The notes beneath the pieces were generated by a model, which was not told the origin of the DNA, did no database searches, and saw nothing but the letters and a program-made list of their open reading frames with translations. From an uncultured Marinobacter sp. (GTDB lineage: Bacteria > Pseudomonadota > Gammaproteobacteria > Pseudomonadales > Oleiphilaceae): a stretch of DNA of 64,000 nucleotides. Within the stretch, counting starts at the first letter, position 1; each line of letters opens with the position of its first letter. Below are positions 37,223-46,815 of this stretch, one piece after another. The DNA is taken from assembly GCF_947488835.1 (NCBI RefSeq), contig NZ_CANLBK010000001.1, positions 1,612,001 to 1,676,000 on the forward strand, in the 5' to 3' direction. The translations under genes were made by a program, and so were the position numbers.

Positions 37223-38122
37223 TTAGAGGCTGGAGGGTGGCACCAGATCCATTCCGGGCTTGCCATACCAGTACCCATTACAAGGCGGTGCCTCAACCAG
37301 TTGCAACGGATCAGTTGCCGGAATCTCCCCGCGGCGCACTTGGTCAAAGCGTCGAACAACCTCTTCCATGCCTTGATGTTCCGGGCTCAGGCGCACAGTG
37401 GCCACGCCCATTTTGTCCATATCCGGCATTTCCCGCATCAGGTCGTAGCGAGAGCCAGACAAGGTAGATGTGCCATTCAAGCGAAACAGTTCCTGGGATT
37501 CCCGGGAGCGCAATTCCAGCCCATCCGGATGCTGCAGGCAGCGGAATTCGCAGTTGTCTTTAGGCAGGTTGTAGTGGCGGGCCGTAAAGCAGCGGGATGA
37601 CCAGGCAAGCGGTAGAAAGCCCCAAGCGAACACTTCCGCCGGTAAATCCAGCCCTTCCGCTTTCAGCTCCGCAATCAATTGCCGCAAGGTTTCCTGGCCC
37701 AGTTCCACCGGCAAGCTCCATCCCTTCAACCCCTGCTTTGCCAATAGCTTCAAGGTGGCGCTGTTGTAAATGTTCATTGAAGGGCCGGTCACAAATGGCA
37801 GGCTATTCTGGATAGCCAACTGCAGTGCACTTTGATCATTTGCCTCGATCAAATACTCCTGCTGAGTACAAATTTTGCGCAACGCCCGCAGATCTGCCTC
37901 CGATTCGATCAGAGTTTGCGTGGAGAGCACCACCTGCTTACCGGAATCCTTGAGCACACCGGCAATCTCCAGCCAATCCGCCAGCCGAAGCTCGCGGCGG
38001 CGGGAACAGACAGTTTCCCCCAAGTACACCGTATCAACCGGCCATTCAGCAGCATTAGCGTAAAAATCAAACACGGACTGCTTGGACCAAAACCAGAGGA
38101 TCGGGCCCAGAGAAAGTTTCAT
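37223..38122 (-). CDS. ubiV: UbiV, U32-family protein of O2-independent ubiquinone synthesis
   Basis: A 299-residue protein of the U32 peptidase-like family. Its [4Fe-4S] ligands C39, C178, C191 and C195 match those of E. coli UbiV with a two-residue shift. [23 protein letters not shown] and [10 protein letters not shown] also match. With UbiU it hydroxylates the ubiquinone ring without O2, using prephenate as oxygen donor in E. coli. Two adjacent ATGs (38125 and 38122) are possible starts. It follows ubiU by about 14 bp. Confidence 0.92.
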   Translation of the reverse strand: MKLSLGPILWFWSKQSVFDFYANAAEWPVDTVYLGETVCSRRRELRLADWLEIAGVLKDSGKQVVLSTQTLIESEADLRALRKICTQQEYLIEANDQSALQLAIQNSLPFVTGPSMNIYNSATLKLLAKQGLKGWSLPVELGQETLRQLIAELKAEGLDLPAEVFAWGFLPLAWSSRCFTARHYNLPKDNCEFRCLQHPDGLELRSRESQELFRLNGTSTLSGSRYDLMREMPDMDKMGVATVRLSPEHQGMEEVVRRFDQVRRGEIPATDPLQLVEAPPCNGYWYGKPGMDLVPPSSL

Positions 38123-38138
38123 CATGGGTTGCTCAGCC

Positions 38139-39134
38139 TTATTTCCATTTGCGGTGGTAGGCGCCAATAGTGGTCAGGCCACCTTCCGACAAGCCCGCCA
38201 AGGTACTATTCCAGACGGGGTCCACACGAAAGCCTTCAATGTCGGAGCTGACCCGGTCCAGCGCTTGTCGCCAGGTGCGAGCTACGTCCGCAATGTAAGA
38301 CGGACTACGTTGGCGTCCTTCAATTTTCACGGCACTGATTCCCAGCTCTTTCAGCTCCGGGAGCAAATCCAGGGTATTCAGGCTAACCGGCTCTTCAATG
38401 GCGTGGTAAACGCTGCCTTCCACTTCAAAACGGCCTTTGCACAATGTTGGGTAACCCGCAGATTCACCTTTGCCATAGCGGTCAATCAGCACATCGTTGA
38501 GACGGGATTCAAGGCCACTTGGCGTTTCCTGCCAGCGCACAGCTTTGGCCGGCGAACAGGCACCACGGGTGTTTGGGGATTCATCGGTCAGGTAGGAAGA
38601 TAGGTAGCATCGCCCCTCAGCCATGATGCACAGGCTGCCAAACGCAAACACCTCCAGTTCTACCGGGCTGTGTTTTGCGACACCGCGCACCTGATCTATC
38701 GAAAGTACCCGGGGCAGCACGGCTCGACGGATATCAAAGTTGTCTTTATAAAAACGCAGAGCCTCGTAACTGGTGGCCGAGCCCTGTACCGAAAGGTGCC
38801 GGTGCACCTGCGGGTGTTTGTTGGCGGCATACTCCAGCAAGCCCATATCGGCCAGAATAATCGCATCCACACCCAACGCAGCAGCCCGGTCGACAGCAGA
38901 TTTCCAGGTTTCCCAGCCATCTGGCTGCGGGTAGGTGTTGATAGCACAGAAGACTCTCGCACCTTTGCTGTGCGCGTACTCGATGCCCTCGCCTGCGCGT
39001 TTGTCGTTAAAGTTGAGTCCTGCGAACTGGCGGGCATTGGTGCTGTCTTTGAACCCCAGGTACACCGCATCGGCTCCGTTATCCACCGCTGCTTTCAGTG
39101 CCGGCAGGCTGCCGGCCGGGCAAACAAGTTCCAT
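38139..39134 (-). CDS. ubiU: UbiU, U32-family protein of O2-independent ubiquinone synthesis
   Basis: A 331-residue protein starting [16 protein letters not shown]. Cluster cysteines C169, C176, C193 and C232 have exactly the E. coli UbiU numbering. It forms a heterodimer with UbiV. The ATG at 39134 has a GGGGGGAGAG site; the longer frame upstream is unsupported. An Anr/Dnr box is centred about 65 bp upstream, fitting anaerobic expression. Confidence 0.94.
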   Translation of the reverse strand: MELVCPAGSLPALKAAVDNGADAVYLGFKDSTNARQFAGLNFNDKRAGEGIEYAHSKGARVFCAINTYPQPDGWETWKSAVDRAAALGVDAIILADMGLLEYAANKHPQVHRHLSVQGSATSYEALRFYKDNFDIRRAVLPRVLSIDQVRGVAKHSPVELEVFAFGSLCIMAEGRCYLSSYLTDESPNTRGACSPAKAVRWQETPSGLESRLNDVLIDRYGKGESAGYPTLCKGRFEVEGSVYHAIEEPVSLNTLDLLPELKELGISAVKIEGRQRSPSYIADVARTWRQALDRVSSDIEGFRVDPVWNSTLAGLSEGGLTTIGAYHRKWK

Positions 39135-39192
39135 AGACGCTCTCCCCCCGTAAAAGTTGCACAAACCATACGCGGGCGGGCCCCTTCGGGCA

Positions 39193-39206
39193 TTGACCTT
39201 TATCAG
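39193..39206. promoter_or_regulatory. Anr/Dnr box upstream of ubiUV
   Basis: TTGACCTTTATCAG matches nine of ten positions of TTGAY-N4-RTCAA. It is about 65 bp from the ubiU start and about 230 bp from the divergent chemoreceptor start, so ubiUV is the likely target. No other element was seen in this 293 bp spacer. Confidence 0.6.
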
Positions 39207-39427
39207 CAGAGCTTCGGATACCCGAAAGTAACCTCTCAGGTACCTATAAAGTGGTACTCCACGCACCATTACGTATTGTCAGATATTCCCTTCTAATACA
39301 TGCAATTAACATTAAAAAACATAGAGTTACCGGCATATACCTACCTCCGAAATACCCCGTCGTGCCAATGGTGGGAGCGACTACACTTATTCAAAATGGG
39401 CACCATTCATGCACCAAGGTGATTCCG

Positions 39428-41455
39428 ATGAAAAACACCATCAACAACCTTTCCATGCGAGGAAAGTTAACCACGCTTGTCGTGCCTGCATTGCTGGTAA
39501 TTATCTACTTTGCGGTTGAGAGCATCACACTGAATGCGGGGCAGCTAAGCGATATGCAGCAGCTACGCTCGCTGGTTCAGCTCGCAAGTATCGGCGACCC
39601 TCTGATCGAGACGCTTCAAAAAGAACGTGGCCGCTCAGCTGTTGTACTCTCAGCCGGCTCCGACCAGGACGCCGCGCGCAAACACAAACAGGCACTGGCC
39701 ACCCAACGCAGGCAAACGGATGAGCGTATATCCGGCTACCGCTCACGCCTTACCAACCTCCAAGTGAACGAAAGCTTCGGGCCCGAACTCGCCAGCAGCA
39801 TTCAAAGCTTGTCGCAAGGATTGAATGCATTGGACCGTCTTCGCAGCAATGTCGACAGTGGTTCCCTGAGCGCTCTGGATGTCGGGAAGCAATACACGCA
39901 ACTGATTGCCGGGTTACTTAACCGCATCCCCTTGATTATTTCACGCTCAACAGACCCGGCACTTACCCGGGATATCAATGCCTACTACGCCCTGGCAGAG
40001 GCCGCCGAAGCGGCAGGCAAAGAGCGTGCAGCGGGCGCGGCTCTTATAAGCAGCGGAGACTTTGATCTTCCTGCCATTCAGAGAATCGCAGCTTTCGAAG
40101 GTCATCAGGAGGCCTTTACCCGGGAGGCAGGTGCCATGCTGATTGCCGACCCCGCAATGCTTGCGGAACTGAACAGGCTTCCCGAAACTGAAGAGAGCCG
40201 CAACCTGCTGGAGAAACGCGACACGCTGTTCAGCAGCCCCTCCGGTATGTACGCACTGGATTCAACTGAGTGGTTCGAGATCACAACGGAACGGTTGGGC
40301 AACCTGAATCAATTCCGTAAGACCCTGCTCGATCGCACCTTCGAGGCGGCAGTCGAGGGCGCCGAAGACGCCCGGGGCGATCTGCTCGTTGCATCCGCAA
40401 TAGCGGCGGCGGCCATTATTATCGTTTTTGCACTGATAGTACTGATGGTCAGTGTGATAAACCGGCAGATCAACAGCTTGCTCGATGGCGTGCGGTTTGC
40501 CATGGACAACAAGGATCTCACCCGGAAAATCCAGGTCTCCAGCAAAGACGAAATCGGTAATATCGGGCGAGCAATCAACGAGCTCTTCAGCAAGTTTGGC
40601 GATGCGCTTCAGCAGATCGATAAAGCCAGCGTGCAACTTGCAACAGCAACCGAAGAGACCAGTTCGACTGCTAATCAAAATGCGACACAAACCAAAAGCC
40701 AACAGTCGCAGATAGAGCAAGTTGCCGCAGCAACAGAGGAAATGTCTGCTACTTCCGAGCAGATTTCCCAAAATACTCTGCAAGTCGCTGATGCTGCCAA
40801 TAACGTTATGGAACGAAGCCGAACCGGGGAAGAAGTTTTGCAGAGCAGTGTAAGGCGCATTCGCTCACTGGCGAGCTCAGTAAATGACGTGAACACTGTA
40901 ATCGAACAACTGGAAAGCCGTAGCAGCAGTATTGTGGAGGTTGTGGATGTGATCCGGAAGGTCGCAGATCAGACTAACTTGCTGGCCTTGAACGCTGCCA
41001 TTGAGGCAGCTCGGGCGGGAGAACACGGCCGGGGCTTTGCTGTCGTGGCTGATGAAGTTCGTGCCCTGGCTCGCCAGACTCACGATTCCACCACGCAAAT
41101 TGAAGACATTGTTAATGGCTTCAAAGTAATCACTGATAACGCGAGCCTGTCTATCACTACCAGCCACAAGCTTGCCAATGAAACCAGCGAACAATCTTCA
41201 GAACTGGAGCAGACATTTGCCGCTATTCTGGGTGACATCAACAGTATTTCTGACATGGCCACGCAAATAGCCACAGCATCCGAGCAACAGGTGGCTGTCA
41301 CCCGGGAATTGGCGGGGAACATGGAGGCGGTCAGCGAAGTAGCCATACTGACTCTGACCGGCTCTCAGGAAATTTCCCACGTAACCGGCGAACAGGCGCG
41401 ACTGGCGCGGCAGCTGCAGGATCTGGCAAATGATTTCAAAGTGTCAGCGGCCTGA
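39428..41455 (+). CDS. Methyl-accepting chemotaxis protein with nitrate-sensing NIT domain
   Basis: A 675-residue chemoreceptor. After a first helix (residues 13-35) lies a periplasmic NIT domain ([20 protein letters not shown] to about residue 310). A second helix (about 320-345), HAMP, and the signalling domain with [28 protein letters not shown] follow. NIT domains bind nitrate or nitrite, so this probably drives taxis to electron acceptors. The ATG at 39428 has AAGG upstream; the frame to 39251 gives no plausible extension. Confidence 0.88.
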   Translation: MKNTINNLSMRGKLTTLVVPALLVIIYFAVESITLNAGQLSDMQQLRSLVQLASIGDPLIETLQKERGRSAVVLSAGSDQDAARKHKQALATQRRQTDERISGYRSRLTNLQVNESFGPELASSIQSLSQGLNALDRLRSNVDSGSLSALDVGKQYTQLIAGLLNRIPLIISRSTDPALTRDINAYYALAEAAEAAGKERAAGAALISSGDFDLPAIQRIAAFEGHQEAFTREAGAMLIADPAMLAELNRLPETEESRNLLEKRDTLFSSPSGMYALDSTEWFEITTERLGNLNQFRKTLLDRTFEAAVEGAEDARGDLLVASAIAAAAIIIVFALIVLMVSVINRQINSLLDGVRFAMDNKDLTRKIQVSSKDEIGNIGRAINELFSKFGDALQQIDKASVQLATATEETSSTANQNATQTKSQQSQIEQVAAATEEMSATSEQISQNTLQVADAANNVMERSRTGEEVLQSSVRRIRSLASSVNDVNTVIEQLESRSSSIVEVVDVIRKVADQTNLLALNAAIEAARAGEHGRGFAVVADEVRALARQTHDSTTQIEDIVNGFKVITDNASLSITTSHKLANETSEQSSELEQTFAAILGDINSISDMATQIATASEQQVAVTRELAGNMEAVSEVAILTLTGSQEISHVTGEQARLARQLQDLANDFKVSAA

Positions 41456-41474
41456 ATTAGCCAGGCCAGAACAA

Positions 41475-41500
41475 AAACGGGAGCCCGTAGGCTCCCGTTT
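41475..41500 (+). terminator. Intrinsic terminator after the NIT chemoreceptor gene
   Basis: An 11-base perfect stem AAACGGGAGCC/GGCTCCCGTTT with a CGTA loop begins 20 bp after the stop. The flanking A and T runs allow termination in both directions, so it can also end the minus-strand symporter operon. Confidence 0.85.
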
Positions 41501-41514
41501 CACAGGCTTGATCG

Positions 41515-41646
41515 TCAGACCATATTGCTATCAGTCTTGCGCGCCTGTACGGCATCTTTGATAACCGCACTGCAAATCACGGCCAGTACTCCCAGCGTCA
41601 GCGCTGGCCAAACCAGAATATAAGTTCCATAGACGAGTTCACTCAT
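41515..41646 (-). CDS. 43-residue transporter small subunit
   Basis: A 43-residue protein (MSELVYGTYILVWPALTLGV, then LAVICSAVIKD and a charged tail) with one transmembrane helix. Its ATG overlaps the stop of the SSS symporter gene as ATGA, so the two are translationally coupled. Short single-helix partners of this kind occur beside sodium-coupled transporters, and I infer it is an accessory subunit. It ends next to the bidirectional terminator. Confidence 0.78.
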   Translation of the reverse strand: MSELVYGTYILVWPALTLGVLAVICSAVIKDAVQARKTDSNMV

Positions 41647-43328
41647 GAACGTGCTCCTTGAGGGATCATTGTGGGTTCATTTTCATTTTCATCTGCAGGC
41701 GCGTCATAGCTTCCGACGCGCTGCTTGATCAGGTCAAAATCGAATCTTTCCTGGCTGCGCAGAGTCATTAGGGTGCACACGATGGCGCTGGCACCGTAGG
41801 CTGTCAGGGACGCTGTAAGAACCATGTAGTCCCGCAGGAAGCCTGTGGCATAAATCAGCAAAATCACGCCGGAAACAGCCCCGACAATCAGGCCCACCAC
41901 GCGGCCAAAGAAACCAAACGCCATCAGCCCGAACACAACCGCGCCGCCAACAGAGGCCAGTATTTCAAAGAAAAGCACGGTCGCACCGGTCATTTCCAGC
42001 AGTTCAAAACGGGCAATACAGAACAGGGCCATGGCGACGACAACAGACCAAGTAAATGCCGCGTTGGTTACCCTGTCCCAGTAGCAGCTGATAATGACCG
42101 GGAATACGATCGCGCCCCAAAGCGCGCCAACGAACACCAGCATCACCAGAATATCCAGTGAAAAACTGGCGAATATCAAACCAGCCACGGTTGCCACAAT
42201 CATGGTGGAACGGCCAATCAGCAGCATTGTTTTAGGATTGGGGTTGTCCCCGGCGATGTTTTTGCCATAAATGTCGGCCATCACAATGGTCGACAGGGCA
42301 GACAAATCCGAATCGGCGGTAGATGATAAAGCACCGATCACCAACACAAAGAACAAACCCACGAATACCGGGGGCAAGTAGGTGGACACCATCTGCGGGA
42401 TCAGGTTATTCATGTTGCCATTTACCGGCTCCACCCCGACCGTTAATGCCATCAACCCAATCATGCCAAGGCCGATAACGATGGCTCCATAGCCAAGTGT
42501 TGCGGTAACAAAGGTACGTTTGATGTGCTTTTCCCGCACCGCAAACAAGCGCTGGGATATGGTTTGGTTGCCAATGGCATAGGCAAGCACTGCCACAAAG
42601 AAAGGCGCCCCCTGGTTCATAATCGCATCAACAGAGAAGAAATCAGCCTGCTGGCTGGTGAGATTCTTCATGCCATCAACCATTACAGACGGCCCGCCTA
42701 CAGAAAACAGTACGGCGGGGATGATGACAACGGTAATAGCCATCAACGCGACTAGCTGCGCAAAGTCTGTAAATACAGAGGCCCGGAAGCCTGATGTGAG
42801 CGTGTAACTGAGCACCCCAACTCCGGCAACGATTACGCCTGTCTGGAAAGACAGAGGCGAAAGCACAGATACCAACGCGCCCGCAGCGGTGAAGTTCACC
42901 ATCAGGCTGATAATACTGCCCAGAATGTTGGAGCCAGCCAGAATCAATTGGCTGGACGACCCGTGGCGGGCATGGATGAGCTCACCAAGGGTATGGCCAT
43001 TAGGCGCGAGCTTGCGGAAACGCCGACCAAACGGGTAGATGAACAGAATCATCAACGCGCCCCAAAGGCCGTAATGTATCGGGCCGGACACACCGTAGGT
43101 ATAGCCAGAGGTAGCCGCCGCATAGAAGGATGCCGCCCATATCCAGGTTGCGGTCATACTGGCCGCGCCCATGCCAAAACCTACGTTATGACCCGCAACC
43201 ATAAAGCCAGACGTATCTTCTTCTTTTTTGCGAATCAGCAGGGTGAGCAAATAGGTGCCGCCGTAAAAGCCGACCAGCAAAATCACGATTGTCAGTATTG
43301 AGAACTGAACAAAGTCACTTTCGTTCAA
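41643..43328 (-). CDS. Sodium:solute symporter (SSS family)
   Basis: A 561-residue membrane protein with about 14-15 helices. ATWIWAASFYAAATSGYTYG, TLGELIHARHG and GALSSTADSDLSALSTIVMADIYG are SSS features and lean toward the urea/polyamine (DUR3-like) side of the family. The substrate is uncertain. The C-terminal tail is cytosolic and acidic. Coupled to the 43-residue downstream gene. Nothing links it directly to denitrification. Confidence 0.85.
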   Translation of the reverse strand: MNESDFVQFSILTIVILLVGFYGGTYLLTLLIRKKEEDTSGFMVAGHNVGFGMGAASMTATWIWAASFYAAATSGYTYGVSGPIHYGLWGALMILFIYPFGRRFRKLAPNGHTLGELIHARHGSSSQLILAGSNILGSIISLMVNFTAAGALVSVLSPLSFQTGVIVAGVGVLSYTLTSGFRASVFTDFAQLVALMAITVVIIPAVLFSVGGPSVMVDGMKNLTSQQADFFSVDAIMNQGAPFFVAVLAYAIGNQTISQRLFAVREKHIKRTFVTATLGYGAIVIGLGMIGLMALTVGVEPVNGNMNNLIPQMVSTYLPPVFVGLFFVLVIGALSSTADSDLSALSTIVMADIYGKNIAGDNPNPKTMLLIGRSTMIVATVAGLIFASFSLDILVMLVFVGALWGAIVFPVIISCYWDRVTNAAFTWSVVVAMALFCIARFELLEMTGATVLFFEILASVGGAVVFGLMAFGFFGRVVGLIVGAVSGVILLIYATGFLRDYMVLTASLTAYGASAIVCTLMTLRSQERFDFDLIKQRVGSYDAPADENENEPTMIPQGARS

Positions 43329-43739
43329 ACCAAAACCTCTTTACTACCGCAGTGCCATCTGAACAGCGTGCGAACACACATATTCGATTACTTGGGGCAC
43401 AAGTATTCAGAAAGACCGCAGAGCGCGGAAAATGAAAATTACGGGAACACCATGGGGTGTCAGCGAAAAGCAGCGATGCTAGTTCGCCAAGGCATGAAGG
43501 TCGCTAAAGAAAGCGGAAGTGAATATAGAGCCTTGAAATTTGTTTAGTCGTCATTGCAATTGCAGCCTCTTCTGCCCTGAATTTATCTGGCGGCGGCTGT
43601 TTTTAGACCAAAAACGAGGGTCACAAAAGAATTACTACAAGCGCAAAGCCTTTAATCCAGAGCGTTTATTCTGAAAGGAAGCACTAGAAGTTACTCGATA
43701 TACAGAAAAGAGTCCAGTATTTAGAGGTCATAACAATTT
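43329..43739. other. Non-coding spacer between symporter and hemN genes
   Basis: About 410 bp without a convincing gene on either strand. It is more AT-rich than its surroundings and shows only short open frames without ribosome sites. The symporter promoter should lie at its left end. I see no repeat or operator that I can name. Confidence 0.6.
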
Positions 43740-43761
43740 CCCGGGGCACTGGCGCCCCGGG
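43740..43761 (-). terminator. Hairpin after hemN
   Basis: An eight-base G/C stem CCCGGGGC/GCCCCGGG with a six-base loop begins about 20 bp after the hemN stop. On the minus strand it is followed by AAATTGTT, a poor T-tract, so termination strength is uncertain. Confidence 0.6.
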
Positions 43762-43780
43762 AATAGCGCAAATGAACAAT

Positions 43781-45199
43781 TCAGATGATGCGTGAAAACC
43801 GCTGGCTGGCGCCCTCTTTACGGTAAAAGTCGAATATCTGGCAAATGGCGCGAATCAACAGCCGGCCTGCAGGCTCCACCTGCAACACCCGGCCATTGTC
43901 ACCAATAAGTTCATCGGCCATCATCGGTTTCAGGCGAGAAAGCTCGTCAGCAAAGTAGCTATCAAAATCTTCCTGCCACTCATCTGAAAACTGCTGGCGA
44001 TCCAGACGGAACTGACAAATGAGCTGCCCAATCACCCAGCGGCGAATGCGATCGTCCCGGGTCAGGTTTACGCCTTTGGTTATCGCCAACTGGCCAGCAT
44101 CAATGGACGCTTCCCAGGCAGGCAGATCGTGATTGTTCTGGAAGTAGGCATCATCGGTCTGGCCAATAGCTGACACACCCAGGGAAACCAGATCGCAGTC
44201 CGAGTGGGTGGTGTAACCCTGGAAGTTCCTATGCAATCGTCCTGCGCGCTGTGCCACAGACAGACTGTCATCCGGCTTGGCAAAGTGATCCATGCCGATG
44301 TATTCGTAACCGGCTTCAAGCAAACGGTTGATGGTGTTGTGCAAAATGGTCAGCTTTTGCTGGGGTGTTGGCAGGGTGTCATTTTTGATGCGCGTCTGCG
44401 GATAAAAACGGTCTGGCAGGTGCGCATAGCTGAACACAGACAACCTGTCTGGCGACATTTCAAGCACTGCTTCCAGAGTTTCCGCGAAACTCTCCGGCGT
44501 CTGGTATGGCAAGCCGTAAATCAGATCGAGGTTGATAGAGCGGAACCCTAACTCCCGGGCCTCACGCAGCACCGCTTCGGTCATTTCCCGGGGCTGAATG
44601 CGGTTAACGGCTTTTTGGACTTCCGGATTTACATCCTGCACACCCAGGCTGATACGGTTAAAACCCAGTTTCCAAAGGGTTGGTAGAGTTCCCTCATCCA
44701 CTTCACGGGGATCAATCTCTACGCTGTAATCACGGTCCTCACTGCTTTGCAGGTTGAACAGTTCACCGTAGCCTTCCATCAATTTCTGCATCACTTCATT
44801 GGGCAAGAAGGTCGGGGTGCCGCCACCCCAGTGCAACTGCTTTACCGGACGGTCAGAGCCAAACAGCTTCGATTGCATGGCGGCTTCTTTCAGAACACGC
44901 TCCACATAGGGCATGGCCTTGTCGTATTTTTTGGTAATCACCTTGTTGCAGGCGCAGTAATAACAAAGGTGCGCACAAAACGGCAGGTGGGTATACAGAG
45001 ACAGTGGGCGGTTGCTGGCCTTGCTGCGAGCAGCGGCCTCTACCATCTGCTCAATCGGGTAGTTCTGATTAAACTCCACAGCCGTCGGATACGATGTATA
45101 ACGCGGACCGCTGAGATCGTAACGCTTGATCAGCGCATCATCCCACATGAACTCAGGAAGGGTTGATTCAGAAGTTTGCGGTGCGGGTTTGGAGGTCAT
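43781..45199 (-). CDS. hemN: HemN, oxygen-independent coproporphyrinogen III dehydrogenase
   Basis: A 472-residue radical SAM enzyme with the cluster motif in HLPFCAHLCYYCACNKV and HWGGGTPTFL. The N-terminal RYDLSGPRYTSYPTAVEF is typical of true HemN, and the HemN C-terminal domain is intact. It provides haem without O2, needed for the Nar, Nir and Nor cytochromes. The ATG at 45199 begins MTSKPAPQTS; upstream frame extension is unsupported. An Anr/Dnr box lies about 85 bp upstream. Confidence 0.95.
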   Translation of the reverse strand: MTSKPAPQTSESTLPEFMWDDALIKRYDLSGPRYTSYPTAVEFNQNYPIEQMVEAAARSKASNRPLSLYTHLPFCAHLCYYCACNKVITKKYDKAMPYVERVLKEAAMQSKLFGSDRPVKQLHWGGGTPTFLPNEVMQKLMEGYGELFNLQSSEDRDYSVEIDPREVDEGTLPTLWKLGFNRISLGVQDVNPEVQKAVNRIQPREMTEAVLREARELGFRSINLDLIYGLPYQTPESFAETLEAVLEMSPDRLSVFSYAHLPDRFYPQTRIKNDTLPTPQQKLTILHNTINRLLEAGYEYIGMDHFAKPDDSLSVAQRAGRLHRNFQGYTTHSDCDLVSLGVSAIGQTDDAYFQNNHDLPAWEASIDAGQLAITKGVNLTRDDRIRRWVIGQLICQFRLDRQQFSDEWQEDFDSYFADELSRLKPMMADELIGDNGRVLQVEPAGRLLIRAICQIFDFYRKEGASQRFSRII

Positions 45200-45276
45200 A
45201 ATTAAAGCTCTGAGCGCGTGATGTGTGGTACCAGCCGGATAGCCGCGCATTTTAGGCTATGCAGGCTGAGCACATC

Positions 45277-45290
45277 TTGATGCGAGTCAT
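45277..45290. promoter_or_regulatory. Anr/Dnr box upstream of hemN
   Basis: TTGATGCGAGTCAT matches nine of ten positions of TTGAT-N4-RTCAA and is centred about 85 bp before the hemN start. hemN is a known Anr/Dnr target in Pseudomonas. The rest of the 377 bp spacer (45200-45576) shows no further gene. Confidence 0.62.
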
Positions 45291-45576
45291 TTCGACAGCT
45301 GTGTGCTTACCATTGACCGGATTTTAACAGCTTGGCAACTGAACCACCCTTATGCCTAGTGCGTATTCAGGCTACCTACAATGGGTTAATTGCCGAAATA
45401 TTTCTCACGAAAACAAGCCAAAAATAGCCTGTCAAAAATACCGGAGAAGCGTGAGGCGTTGCTCAAATGGGGAGAGAGCCTGTTGCAGCAGATTGAAATT
45501 ATTTGAAAAAAGTACTACAACTGCTAGTGTCCTATGCACTTCACATCTAGCCGAAACAATGGAATGAGCGGTCACT

Positions 45577-46815
45577 ATGGAATACCGGCCACGGGCACTC
45601 GGCACCCTTGCATTTTTTATTGTTCCAGCATGCCTGGCCCAGCCACCTGAACTGGAGCTTGTCACCTTTGATGCCCCGCCCTATCAGGTGGTTGAAATAA
45701 TTGGAAACGGGCACCGCAGTATAACCGGCGAAACCGTAGACACGGTAATCTGTGCCTCAGAACTGGCCGGATGGTCTGCCAACATTACCCTCGCGCCCCA
45801 GAAGCGAGCTATCTATTCACTCCAAAAGAACAGCGTAGACGGCTATTTCGCAGCAGACCCTTCTGCAGAGCTGGACACCATCGCAAGCCGCAGCAATCCC
45901 GTTGCTCTGGAGAAATGGTACTTCTTCACTCAAGACCCACCCGCCGAGCCAGATCTGCGACGCATAGGTGTTGTGGATGGCAGTAACGAGGAAGCCTGGC
46001 TGTTGGCAAATGGCTACGAGGTGTATCTGAGCGTCACTTCGCCGTCGCAGCTCCTCGCGCTACTGGAGAGAGGGCGAATTGATGCCGCCCTAATGGATGA
46101 GCGGGTTATGGTATGGCTACGCGCCAGGAATGAACTCTTAACAGAAAGCCTCAATTCGCACTTCCTTCGCTATGCACCTCTTCACTTTTACGTAGCTGAG
46201 ACCTTCCAAAAGGCACACCCGGAATTTTTGCCCGCGTTCAACAAGGCACTCCCAAGCTGCACAGCCAAAACACTGACGCCCACCAGCCGGGAAATAAAAC
46301 ACATTGAATCTCTGACAAAGCGATTGCTGGCAGAGCTCACAAAGCTGCTGAACATACAGCAGGCTCTGAAAGCCGGCCCGCAACCAGGCACGTTCGCCGA
46401 CGTACTCAACATCGACAGCAAATGGCAGGCTCTGGCACCAAAGACTATGCCACCACTGGCAGCGCATATTCTGGCCCTGCCAGCATCAAAAACCCTGGAA
46501 GTATGGCAGAGCTCCTATCAGGGCCTGGTCACAGAGGTCATGCTAGTCAACAGCATGGGAAGCATTGCCGCCATGAGCCAACTCACCTCTGACTATTGGC
46601 AGGGCGATGAGCTCAAGTTTCTCGAGGTGGCAGGGCCGGAACTGGCGGCCGATCCACAGGATCGAAAACCGTTTTTCATCTCCCCCATACGATACGATCA
46701 ATCAACCGCAAGATTTCAGATTACTGTGAGTGCTCCGATCGTTTTGGGCAGCGAGAACACACCAAACGGTGTCATCGTAATCGGCCTGGATATAGAAAAG
46801 GCCATGGGTATTTAA
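45577..46815 (+). CDS. Secreted protein: solute-binding-like domain plus Cache-like sensor domain
   Basis: A 412-residue protein with a signal peptide (cut near LAQPPE). Residues 25-230 resemble a family 3 periplasmic binding protein (VTFDAPPYQVVEIIGNG, LAPQKRAIYSLQKNSVDGYF, RGRIDAALMDE). Residues 300-412 resemble a single Cache/PDC sensor (VMLVNSMGSIAAMSQLTSDYWQGDE, ISPIRYDQ, GVIVIGLDIEKAM). No transmembrane output domain follows, and its stop abuts the opposite HAD gene. It may be a free periplasmic sensor that serves a partner elsewhere. Confidence 0.7.
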   Translation: MEYRPRALGTLAFFIVPACLAQPPELELVTFDAPPYQVVEIIGNGHRSITGETVDTVICASELAGWSANITLAPQKRAIYSLQKNSVDGYFAADPSAELDTIASRSNPVALEKWYFFTQDPPAEPDLRRIGVVDGSNEEAWLLANGYEVYLSVTSPSQLLALLERGRIDAALMDERVMVWLRARNELLTESLNSHFLRYAPLHFYVAETFQKAHPEFLPAFNKALPSCTAKTLTPTSREIKHIESLTKRLLAELTKLLNIQQALKAGPQPGTFADVLNIDSKWQALAPKTMPPLAAHILALPASKTLEVWQSSYQGLVTEVMLVNSMGSIAAMSQLTSDYWQGDELKFLEVAGPELAADPQDRKPFFISPIRYDQSTARFQITVSAPIVLGSENTPNGVIVIGLDIEKAMGI

